A stretch of DNA of 64,000 nt, from assembly GCA_913062815.1 (NCBI GenBank), contig CAJXWZ010000002.1, positions 124,001 to 188,000 on the forward strand, given 5' to 3'. Made by a program: the position numbers and the translations under genes. Below the pieces are notes generated by a model that saw only the letters and a list, made by a program, of their open reading frames with translations, did no database searches and was not told the origin of the DNA. Within the stretch, counting starts at the first letter, position 1, and each line of letters starts with the position of its first letter. The DNA comes from an uncultured Colwellia sp. (GTDB taxonomy: Bacteria; Pseudomonadota; Gammaproteobacteria; Enterobacterales; Alteromonadaceae). Below are positions 56,705 to 64,000 of the stretch, piece after piece.

Positions 56705-57601
56705 TTACATTAGCTGTCTCACTAAACGGATAAAGTCTTCTCTATTAGGCTCGCCACAAGAAAGGTTTTTTTGGCATGTATTACCAACAATTCTAGAACC
56801 GGTGTTAGTAGCGCCTTTTTGAGGATAAGAACCTCTTAAACTATCTATTTGTGCTGAAAACATATCATGTAAAGTTGTGGTAATCGTGATCACTTCCATA
56901 TCATTATCTTGAGCGCTCACTAAATTAGAATTATTGTAACTTTGATGCTTTTGAGCCTGTTGTATTTGAGCCTGTTGTATTTGAGGCGTGTGCTGCACTG
57001 AAGCGTTAAGTGTTTGTTCTTCTTCAGCTAACGGCAAAGGCGATGAAGCTATGGCTGCAAGTAATTTGGGGTAATTAGTTATGTTTAACTCATTCTCTTC
57101 ATCTATCAAGCTAATGAAGTCAGCTGAATCATTCTTGTTAGCCTGGTATGCCTTCGTTAGCCATTTGTCTGATCTCTCAAAGTCACGCTTATAAAAATCT
57201 TTTTTGTAGAAGATAACACCTAACAAAAAAGCAGATTCTTTACTTTTACCTCTTGCGGCTTTTTCTAAATATTTGACCCCTTTAGCAATGTCTTTATGAT
57301 CTTTGTTAGTTAAATAGATCATGGCAGTTTTATATTGGCCATTCACCGAGCCATATTTAGCGCCCTTCCTATACTCTTTTAATGCTTTGTCGGTGTTTTT
57401 ATCAGTACCATGGCCATTAAAGTATAGATCGCCTAAAGTCGTCATTGCATCGGCATAACCGGCTTTAGAGTACTTTTTATAGAGTTTAAAGTAGTTCTTA
57501 CATGCACTAGTATCACAAGCCGGAATGTTGATGGCTAAACTGTTAACGCTAAATAAGGTTATGCTTAAGATAAAAAGTGTATTCAATAAATATTTTTGCA
57601 T
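56705..57601 (-). CDS. Secreted Sel1-repeat protein, paralogue 2 (shortened C-terminus)
   Basis: About 298 residues. It has the same architecture as its neighbours: signal peptide, PACDTSACKNYFKLYKKYSK, Sel1 repeats (GYADAMTTLGDLYFNGHGTD, GSVNGQYKTAMIYLTNKD, KESAFLLGVIFYKKDF), a Gln-rich linker (QIQQAQIQQAQKHQ) and the C-terminal domain (MEVITITTTLHDMFSAQI, TCQKNLSC). It ends at FIRLVRQLM, about nine residues before the AVDAFY-type terminus of the other two, through a premature TAA. The start MQKYLL is chosen because it aligns with the paralogues; an upstream Met adds four residues. Confidence 0.8.
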   Translation of the reverse strand: MQKYLLNTLFILSITLFSVNSLAINIPACDTSACKNYFKLYKKYSKAGYADAMTTLGDLYFNGHGTDKNTDKALKEYRKGAKYGSVNGQYKTAMIYLTNKDHKDIAKGVKYLEKAARGKSKESAFLLGVIFYKKDFYKRDFERSDKWLTKAYQANKNDSADFISLIDEENELNITNYPKLLAAIASSPLPLAEEEQTLNASVQHTPQIQQAQIQQAQKHQSYNNSNLVSAQDNDMEVITITTTLHDMFSAQIDSLRGSYPQKGATNTGSRIVGNTCQKNLSCGEPNREDFIRLVRQLM

Positions 57602-57693
57602 AGTGAATTCCATTCCATTAGTCGAAAATAAAACGCGCAGTTAAAAATGATTAACTACGCGGTAATAACTACAGTGTGAAGTGAGCTTGCGAA

Positions 57694-58620
57694 TTAATAA
57701 AAAGCATCAACGGCTTGCATGCCCATTAGATTTCTGATGAGTAGGACAAATTCCTCTTTATCTGCTTTTCCACAAGAAACCATTTTTTCACAAGTTCTAC
57801 CAATAATTTTAGAGCCTGTGCCTACATTACCTTTTTGTGGGTAAGTATTTTTTAAACCCGATATTTGAGCGGCAAACATTTCATGTAAAGTAGTGGTCAC
57901 TGTGATAATTTCCATACCAGAATCTTTAGGATGTACTATTTTAGGGTGTGCTAATTTAGGCCTATCTTGAGGTTGGTGATCTTGACTATGTTGCTCTTGA
58001 GGTTTTGACTGTACTGAAGCGGTAAGGGTTTGCGGTTCTTCTTTTTCGGGTGGTAATGGCGTTTTTGCTAATGCTGCAAGTAAGTCAGGATAATTATTAG
58101 CGTTTAATTCCTGTTCTTCATCTATTAAACGAATAAATGTAGCGGAATCATGGCTACTAGTTTGATATGCCTTCGTTAACCATTTGTCTGATTTCTCGAA
58201 GTCACGCTGATAAAAATCTTTTTTATAATAAATAACACCTAATAAAAAGGCGGCTTCTTTACTCTTGCTTCTTGCTGCTTTTTCTAAATACTTAACCCCT
58301 TTAGCAATGTCTTTATGATCTTTGTTTGTTAAATAGATCATGGCGGTTTTATATTGAGCATTTACCGAGCCGTATTTAGCGCCTTTTTTATATTGTTTTA
58401 AGGCTCTATTGATGCTTTCATCTGTGCCATGGCCGTTAAAGTATAAATCGCCTAATGTGGCCATAGCTTCAGCATAACCGGCTTTAGAATATTTTTTATA
58501 GAGCTTAAAGTAGTCTCTACATTCGGTCGTGTCACAGGCTGGTATTTTCATGGAAAAGCTTTGGAAACTAGACAAAGCTATACTAAATGCGATGATGAGT
58601 TTTAGTGAGTTTTTGAGCAT
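57694..58620 (-). CDS. Secreted Sel1-repeat protein, paralogue 3
   Basis: A 308-residue protein, first of the three in transcription order. It has a signal peptide (LKLIIAFSIALSSFQSFS), PACDTTECRDYFKLYKKYSK, Sel1 repeats (GYAEAMATLGDLYFNGHGTD, GSVNAQYKTAMIYLTNKD, KEAAFLLGVIYYKKDF), a His/Gln/Pro-rich linker (PQEQHSQDHQPQDRPK) and the conserved C-terminal domain (MEIITVTTTLHEMFAAQI, TGSKIIGRTCEKMVSC) ending AVDAFY. Core regions are close to identical to paralogue 2, while linkers differ. Gaps of 80-90 bp between the three suggest one transcript. Confidence 0.82.
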   Translation of the reverse strand: MLKNSLKLIIAFSIALSSFQSFSMKIPACDTTECRDYFKLYKKYSKAGYAEAMATLGDLYFNGHGTDESINRALKQYKKGAKYGSVNAQYKTAMIYLTNKDHKDIAKGVKYLEKAARSKSKEAAFLLGVIYYKKDFYQRDFEKSDKWLTKAYQTSSHDSATFIRLIDEEQELNANNYPDLLAALAKTPLPPEKEEPQTLTASVQSKPQEQHSQDHQPQDRPKLAHPKIVHPKDSGMEIITVTTTLHEMFAAQISGLKNTYPQKGNVGTGSKIIGRTCEKMVSCGKADKEEFVLLIRNLMGMQAVDAFY

Positions 58621-58979
58621 GGTAACTTCCTGTTAATTTATTATTTGAAATAAAACTATATTATAAGGAAAACAATAAAGCTATGTTTTTGCTTGTTTAT
58701 TGTTCTATTTTTGTTTTTTATAATTAGAGTTTTCAGATAAAGTTGTACTATTTAAAGCGGTTGATCAAATGGTTAGTTAATTAGGCTGAACCTTATACTT
58801 TTTTTCACATTGTTGCACAGAGAGAATAGCTAACCCGTGTAGTGAAGCTAGCGACAGTCGAATTGGCTATAATTATTCTATTTCGAATTTTTAATACCCA
58901 GAAATGTTGGCCAAAGTATGGCTTTGGATACGAACAAAGTCTGCTTTATCTACAGACCACCAGCAATTAATGGCTATGC
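58621..58979. other. 359-bp intergenic region
   Basis: No gene is seen. It holds the upstream region of the Sel1 cluster and the 3' region of the PepSY gene. A short ccaaag/ctttgg hairpin (58911-58927) is the only structure noted. Confidence 0.5.
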
Positions 58980-60077
58980 TTAACTGGTGCTGGCTAATAC
59001 ACCATTAATAGATCTACGCCTTGTTCTAAAGAGGTAAAAATATAAGCCAGTTAAAGACAAGAATAATGGCGTTAAACCAAGCAGACACCAAATAACTTTA
59101 CTGGGCAAACCAGCAAAGTAGCCAAAGTGAAGTTTTCTAAACGTATCAACTACAACGTTTATGTTACTTGCACTTCTTATGTCGTAGGCCAGCATTTTTT
59201 CACCCGTTTGACGATCATAGGTAATCATACTGCCATATTCACTGGCGAGTGGATTGCTAGAGGGAACTTCGCCGTAAAAGGTCACATGAAGCTCAGGTTC
59301 AAAAGGAAAAGTGAAGTAGGTTGCTCGGTAACCTTCTATGTCTTTATTGGTATTATCGAGCAACATTTGCAAGTCTAGATGTTGATTATACAGGGGCTTT
59401 GTCAGTAATGGCTGCGCCTCTATATGCTCTGAAACCTCGTGTACTACGGCTGAAATATTATAATACCCGCCCGTGAAGGCAAGAATTAATAATATTGGCG
59501 AAGAAATAATCCCCAAGAGTTTGTGAACATCTGAGTAAAATACTCGTCTGGCTGCGCTAAACCTTAAGGTGAATAGTTTTTTCCAAAATCGGCGGTGCAA
59601 TACAATACCGCTGATACCCAAAAATAATAAAATTATTGCAAAAATACTGCCCAACACGGTACCGGTAAAATCGAGCAAAAAAGTATAGTGTAATGACAAA
59701 AGCCAGTCAGTAAAATCATGAGTCACGGTAACCGGCTTAGATAAAAGCTCCCCTGAATATTGATTAAGGTAGAGCTTATACCAATGTCCTGTTTGCTTTT
59801 TTATCAGGTAAGCAGTGTCAGCCCTGACCTTATCATCAAATAGTTCCCAGCTACCCATAAGAAAATCAGGGTGTGCTTTTTCAACATTATTCACTAATAT
59901 GTTTAAATTTAATCTTGTCTGGTTCTTATCAACGGTTACTTGCATTTGATTAGGCATTAACCAAGTGTCTATTTCTACTTTGAACACTAAAATACTACCA
60001 GTAACTGCAATCACCATTAAAGGTATTAAGGCAATCAAAGCACTGAGTGAGTGCCACTTAAACAGTTTCTTTCGCAT
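58980..60077 (-). CDS. PepSY-domain membrane protein (iron uptake associated)
   Basis: A 365-residue inner-membrane protein of the PepSY-associated TM helix family, with about four membrane helices: near the N-terminus (LSALIALIPLMVIAVTGSIL), two central (GSIFAIILLFLGISGIVL, LGIISSPILLILAFTGGYY) and one at the end (LLGLTPLFLSLTGLYFY). Several family members are iron-siderophore reductases. It lies 72 bp downstream of a TonB siderophore receptor gene under a Fur box. The ATG at 60077 has an ideal gagga ribosome site; a TTG 24 bp upstream is less likely. Confidence 0.87.
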   Translation of the reverse strand: MRKKLFKWHSLSALIALIPLMVIAVTGSILVFKVEIDTWLMPNQMQVTVDKNQTRLNLNILVNNVEKAHPDFLMGSWELFDDKVRADTAYLIKKQTGHWYKLYLNQYSGELLSKPVTVTHDFTDWLLSLHYTFLLDFTGTVLGSIFAIILLFLGISGIVLHRRFWKKLFTLRFSAARRVFYSDVHKLLGIISSPILLILAFTGGYYNISAVVHEVSEHIEAQPLLTKPLYNQHLDLQMLLDNTNKDIEGYRATYFTFPFEPELHVTFYGEVPSSNPLASEYGSMITYDRQTGEKMLAYDIRSASNINVVVDTFRKLHFGYFAGLPSKVIWCLLGLTPLFLSLTGLYFYLFRTRRRSINGVLASTS

Positions 60078-60148
60078 TTCATCCTCTCTTTTAACTAACA
60101 AAGCACTAGTTAAGTAGTGCTTTGTTGTATGCTATTTTTAATTACTGC

Positions 60149-62266
60149 TTACAATGACCAGCTGACTGAAGCTGCATAATTGGCTGGCGCACCGTAGTAC
60201 CCTTGAGCCCAATATAAGCTGTTAATGTATTTTTCGTCAGTGACATTGTTGGCATTGAAGCTAATGGATAGTTGTTCAGAAACTTCAATGCGCACCATTA
60301 AATCAAGCACAGTATAGGCGTCTTGTCTGGTGATGATTTCTTCGCCAGCATTAGCAAAACCTTCTGTTACCACACCTTGTACACGCGAAATATCATCTTG
60401 CCAGCGTAAGTTAGCACCAAAAGATAAATTATCTATTTGTGGCACAGTATAAGTGGCTGCCAATTTAAAAAGCGCTTTAGGTGTGTAATCTGAGACATCA
60501 TCGTCACCGTCAATATCAAAACTTGTGTAACCTATGCTTGTTTGTAAACCAGGTAATATTTCACCCGCAATATCAAACTCATATCCAGATGTTTCAATGC
60601 CTTGAACGCCAATATATCGTTGCTGCTCAGGTGGTAAGTTAGCGGTATTCGCATCTAGTTTTGCCACATTTTCTTGGCTTGTTTTAAAGTAGGTTACGGT
60701 TGCTAATAAACGATCACCTAATAAGCTAGATTTTATGCCTAGCTCTTGGCTTTCGCCGGTTATTGGTGCCAAGGTTTTATCATTAATATCAAGTTCTGTT
60801 TGCGCAACAAATGTTTCGGTATAGCCAGCATAAGCAACGGTATTGTCGGTGATATTATAAACTGCGCCTACATATGGAATAAATTCATCGACGCTGACAT
60901 CTTGTGCTACACCATATGAGGAGCCTTTCACTTGCCAATCATTCTGGCGACCACCCGTCAATACATGCAGATCATCAGTAACACTAAATCGTGCCGTGAA
61001 GTAAAGAGCATTTTGGTCACGAGTTATATCTGAGCCGGTTAGGCCGTCATTAAAGGTTGGTTTTGCTGTATTGCCATCCCACTGGTCAAATGCAGGTAAA
61101 GCAGGGAAGCCATTGCCGGTTGTGTAGTCATATAGAGAAACTTCTACCCCTTCCATTGATGATTGATTTGCGCCAACAACGAATTCGTGTGAACGGCCAA
61201 ATAATTCAAAATCACCAGATAAATACACATCAACTAAATCATGCTTATTATCATTGTCGTATTCACTGGCATAACCAAATAATCCTAATTCGGTAACTTT
61301 GTCTGGCGTGCCGTAAACATAGAATAACTCGGTATCTTCATCAGTAGTTTTATGGGAATATGTACCTCTAAGCTGCCAGTTGTTATTAAAAATGTGGCTA
61401 ATTTCAACAGCGGTATTTTCTTTTTTAACATCCCAGTTTGACCAGTCAGCAGACGTATTGGTTGATACGTCATAATCAGTTGCTGTACCGTCGGTATAAA
61501 ATAGCGGATTTGCGCCCCAGTTATTACCTTTCGCTTGGCTGTCGTTAATCGAATGGCTTAGGGATATTTGCGTATTCTCTGATAACTGGTGTGCTAAAAA
61601 TACATAAAAAACATTTTTTTCGGTTTGGTATCTATCAAGATATGAGTCTGCGTCTTGATTAACAACAACGCCGCGTATTGCTGTTGATTCCGAAAGATTC
61701 ATACTGCCATCAAGCTCTAATCGACGATTACTCCAACTACCCACAGAGCCATTAATGGTTAAACTGTTATCAGCAGTAGGGCGCTTACGGATAAAGTTAA
61801 TGGTTGCAGAAGGGTTGCCAACACCAGTCATTAAGCCATTAGCACCACGAATAATTTCAATGCGATCGTAAATTGCCGTGTCTTCATCGGCATGATTATT
61901 CCCAGAGCTTAGCGGTAAGCCAACACCGTCAATTTGAAAGTTGGTAATGTCAAAGCCACGCGCGGTGTAATAAGTTCTATCAGTTTCAATACGTTCAACG
62001 TTTACACCCGTAGCGGTATCTAACACTGCATCAATATCGGTTAGTTGATAATCATGCATTTGGCTGTCGGTAATAACAGACACTGATTGTGGAATGTCAA
62101 TGATATCTAGTGCCAATCTAGAAGCCCCACTAGCGCTATGTGCATTATACCCTTTTAAGTAACTTCCTTTTACTTCAATGACTTCTAGCTCATTATTTGC
62201 TTGTGCATGGTGAATACTTGCTAATGATATAGCTATGGCGATAGACGAAAGTTTTGTTAAATTCAT
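60149..62266 (-). CDS. TonB-dependent siderophore receptor
   Basis: An outer-membrane receptor of 705 residues. It has a signal peptide (AIAISLASIHHAQA), then a TonB-box-like ELEVIEVKG. The plug domain shows IPQSVSVITDSQMHDY, ARGFDITNFQIDG and IEIIRGANGLMTGVGNPSATINFIRKRP, typical of FhuE/FpvA-type ferric siderophore receptors. A 22-strand barrel follows, ending NYAASVSWSL. The siderophore is unknown. The ATG at 62266 puts the signal peptide at the N-terminus and the Fur box 67-81 bp upstream; a longer in-frame extension lacks signal features. Confidence 0.92.
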   Translation of the reverse strand: MNLTKLSSIAIAISLASIHHAQANNELEVIEVKGSYLKGYNAHSASGASRLALDIIDIPQSVSVITDSQMHDYQLTDIDAVLDTATGVNVERIETDRTYYTARGFDITNFQIDGVGLPLSSGNNHADEDTAIYDRIEIIRGANGLMTGVGNPSATINFIRKRPTADNSLTINGSVGSWSNRRLELDGSMNLSESTAIRGVVVNQDADSYLDRYQTEKNVFYVFLAHQLSENTQISLSHSINDSQAKGNNWGANPLFYTDGTATDYDVSTNTSADWSNWDVKKENTAVEISHIFNNNWQLRGTYSHKTTDEDTELFYVYGTPDKVTELGLFGYASEYDNDNKHDLVDVYLSGDFELFGRSHEFVVGANQSSMEGVEVSLYDYTTGNGFPALPAFDQWDGNTAKPTFNDGLTGSDITRDQNALYFTARFSVTDDLHVLTGGRQNDWQVKGSSYGVAQDVSVDEFIPYVGAVYNITDNTVAYAGYTETFVAQTELDINDKTLAPITGESQELGIKSSLLGDRLLATVTYFKTSQENVAKLDANTANLPPEQQRYIGVQGIETSGYEFDIAGEILPGLQTSIGYTSFDIDGDDDVSDYTPKALFKLAATYTVPQIDNLSFGANLRWQDDISRVQGVVTEGFANAGEEIITRQDAYTVLDLMVRIEVSEQLSISFNANNVTDEKYINSLYWAQGYYGAPANYAASVSWSL

Positions 62267-62332
62267 GCGGCATTTTCCTAGTTGCCTGTAAAAGTTGGCC
62301 GAGATATTACAATAAGCAAACGACAATGTAAA

Positions 62333-62352
62333 TGCTAATGATTATCATTAAG
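62333..62352 (-). promoter_or_regulatory. Fur box upstream of the siderophore receptor
   Basis: tgctaatgattatca (62333-62347) matches the 7-1-7 Fur consensus TGATAATnATTATCA at 14 of 15 positions. It lies 67 bp upstream of the chosen receptor start. Confidence 0.8.
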
Positions 62353-62517
62353 GTATATGGTCAGTATTTATATTGAAGTTATACTCACAAAGAGTAGAAA
62401 ATTGCTTTTAATGAGATGACTTTGTCTTTGATATAAATAAGAATATAGGTAAGAAACTCAATTTACTTCTAAAATAGGTAAATAGAGGCAACTTTTTATC
62501 TTTTTGGACTCACTTGC

Positions 62518-63567
62518 ATGAGCTTACTTTTTCTATATGTTTTTGTTGCAATTATATTTTCTTTTCTCTGTTCTATTCTCGAAGCTGTGTTGCTAAGTGT
62601 TAACTCAGCTCATATTGCGATGTTGATCAAAAAAGGTAAAAAGTCAGGAGAGCTACTGAAGCAATGGAAGAAAGATATCGATAAACCTTTGGTTGCTATT
62701 CTCACCTTAAACACTATTGCCCATACTATCGGTGCAGCTGGAGCAGGCGCACAAGCGGCGATAGTTTTTGGTAATGTTTATGTTGGGATTTTTTCTGCGG
62801 TATTAACTTTATTAATACTTATTTTTTCAGAAATTATTCCCAAAATGCTTGGTGCCAGATATTGGAGACCTTTAGCAGGTATTTCAGCCCATACTTTAAG
62901 CTATATGATTTGGTTTTTATACCCGCTAATAAAAGTAGCGCAAACGCTCACCAGTCGATTCAAAAGTGACAATACCCTCAGTGGTTTTAGTCGAGAAGAG
63001 TTTGCTGCCATGGCTGAGCTGAGCTCAGAGGAAGGGCAGTTAGAAGCACAAGAAACACACTTTCTCAAAAGTCTGCTACATTTGCGAAAAATGCGCGTGA
63101 AAGATGCTATGACTCCCAGAACGGTAATTTTCAGCTTGTCAGAAAAATTGCTGGTTGAAGAGTATTATCATAAGTACGATAAAGTGTTTTTTTCTAGAAT
63201 TCCCGTATACAAAGATCACATCGAAAGCATTATCGGTTATGTGTTTCGAAATGACTTACTATTGGCGCAGGCCCGTGATAACGGGCAGCAACCATTAAGC
63301 AATTATATGCAGCCAATTCCTACCGTGCTAGAAACAATACCAATACAAACCGTTTTCAATCAACTACTTGAAAGCAGAAAGCATATCATGCTGGTTATTA
63401 ATGAATATGGTAGTGTACAAGGAATTATTACCTTGGAAGACGTCATTGAAACTGCACTCGGCTTAGAAATTGTCGACGAAAAAGACCAAGCAATTGATAT
63501 GCAACATGAAGCCCGGCGACTTTGGCGTAAACGTGCTAAGCATAAAGGCATCGATATAGATTTGTAA
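62518..63567 (+). CDS. CNNM-transmembrane/CBS-domain protein (hemolysin C/CorC-like)
   Basis: A 349-residue inner-membrane protein. An N-terminal CNNM/DUF21 domain has about four membrane segments (LYVFVAIIFSFLCSILEAVL, LTLNTIAHTIGAAGAG, VLTLLILIFSEIIPKMLGA). A pair of CBS domains follows (MRVKDAMTPRTVIFSL, NEYGSVQGIITLEDVIET). Family members are linked to magnesium or cobalt efflux. The C-terminal CorC/HlyC domain found in longer relatives is missing, which is a normal short form. It is divergent from the TonB receptor gene. Confidence 0.9.
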   Translation: MSLLFLYVFVAIIFSFLCSILEAVLLSVNSAHIAMLIKKGKKSGELLKQWKKDIDKPLVAILTLNTIAHTIGAAGAGAQAAIVFGNVYVGIFSAVLTLLILIFSEIIPKMLGARYWRPLAGISAHTLSYMIWFLYPLIKVAQTLTSRFKSDNTLSGFSREEFAAMAELSSEEGQLEAQETHFLKSLLHLRKMRVKDAMTPRTVIFSLSEKLLVEEYYHKYDKVFFSRIPVYKDHIESIIGYVFRNDLLLAQARDNGQQPLSNYMQPIPTVLETIPIQTVFNQLLESRKHIMLVINEYGSVQGIITLEDVIETALGLEIVDEKDQAIDMQHEARRLWRKRAKHKGIDIDL

Positions 63568-63636
63568 ATGCATTTAGGTAATATAGAAAAATGACCAAGA
63601 AAGGCTGTCGCCCTTCATGGCCCATTATATTAAAGA

Positions 63637-64000
63637 TTAACTTATAATTTTCCGATGTCTTATCACTTCATAGGCAATGCTATCCCAGATTTCAGTGTTA
63701 TAGCCTTGGTACAAGTCATGTTGAATTGCAGAGCATAACGACAAGGTATCTGCAGATAAGTTGAGCGCAATTAAATAATTACGCTCAACGACTATAAACT
63801 GCTTTTTATAAGGTAATAGCCACCGGTTTTTTGGGTTTGATGATAACGCCTGTTGAGCTTCTTCAATAGTGGCAAACCACAAATTCAGAAACACACCACA
63901 AGCATTGTTGTAGAAAAAACTGCCCATATCAGTTTGGCTATGGGGTTGTTCATTTCCAGACAATATCAACTGAGCATGATGCCAATTTTCAAAGCCTAAT
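63637..64000 (-). CDS. Hypothetical protein (5' end off the right edge)
   Basis: The reading frame stays open to base 64000, beginning in view with LGFENWHHAQLILSGNEQ, so the start lies beyond the window. At least 121 residues are visible. It looks soluble, with no membrane helix or signal visible in this part. NACGVFLNLWFATIEEAQQA and NRWLLPYKKQFIVVERNY are its most structured segments. No family is recognised. It is convergent with the CNNM gene. Confidence 0.6.
   Translation of the reverse strand, partial: LGFENWHHAQLILSGNEQPHSQTDMGSFFYNNACGVFLNLWFATIEEAQQALSSNPKNRWLLPYKKQFIVVERNYLIALNLSADTLSLCSAIQHDLYQGYNTEIWDSIAYEVIRHRKIIS

Noticed and set aside
63587-63605. Fourth possible yjbR fragment (aaaatgaccaagaaag)
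   Set aside because: Only 16 bp match and the following bases diverge at once; this can occur by chance in AT-rich DNA of this length.

Overview
The window is AT-rich chromosomal DNA from a marine gammaproteobacterium, most likely Colwellia or a close relative in the Alteromonadales. The grounds are gene content and order: argE divergent from argCBFGH, argH fused to an acetyltransferase domain, mrcA divergent from pilMNOPQ, then aroK-aroB-damX-dam, with rpe-trpS further on. Calls rest on motif recognition and gene order read by eye; no database search was run. No rRNA, tRNA, CRISPR array or intact transposon was seen.

Layout. 1-2952: C-terminal part of a large secreted calcium-binding-repeat protein with a GlyGly-CTERM-like tail. 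2984-4943: minus-strand operon of five genes (pseudoazurin, TPR-like protein, small His-rich membrane protein, nickel superoxide dismutase sodN, its maturation protease sodX) behind a near-perfect Fur box. 5163-7169: MHYT-domain sensor histidine kinase. 7403-16314: arginine biosynthesis, with a tiny duplicated argH start between argG and argH and a full argA after the argH(A) fusion. 16348-19865: PQ-loop-like membrane protein, a PaiB-like/GNAT pair and a divergent MocR regulator. 19867-31723: core block mrcA / pilMNOPQ / aroK / aroB / damX / dam.

31869-37969 interrupts the usual dam-rpe linkage. It holds a cupin protein, an MmsA-type dehydrogenase, a class III aminotransferase and a divergent LysR regulator (a beta-alanine-type catabolic module resembling the Pseudomonas bau genes), then small membrane or secreted proteins and a TorF-type porin. 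rpe and trpS follow, with no gph between them. 40075-42290: an overlapping trypsin-like protease and FHA membrane protein pair.

42632-64000 is accessory in character: subtilase, MmcQ/YjbR protein, PEP-CTERM protein, LysR/LysE pair, a second MocR regulator with a PLP decarboxylase, a secreted alpha/beta hydrolase, a LytTR membrane regulator with a PQQ sugar dehydrogenase, three tandem Sel1-repeat paralogues, a Fur-box-preceded TonB receptor with a PepSY protein, and a CNNM/CBS protein. Degenerate copies of the yjbR 3' end are scattered through it.

The most notable points are the Fur-boxed NiSOD operon, the scattered yjbR tail fragments, the argG-argH micro-duplication, the two MocR promoters with clean repeat operators, the triplicated Sel1 family with a conserved C-terminal domain, and the protease-FHA pair.
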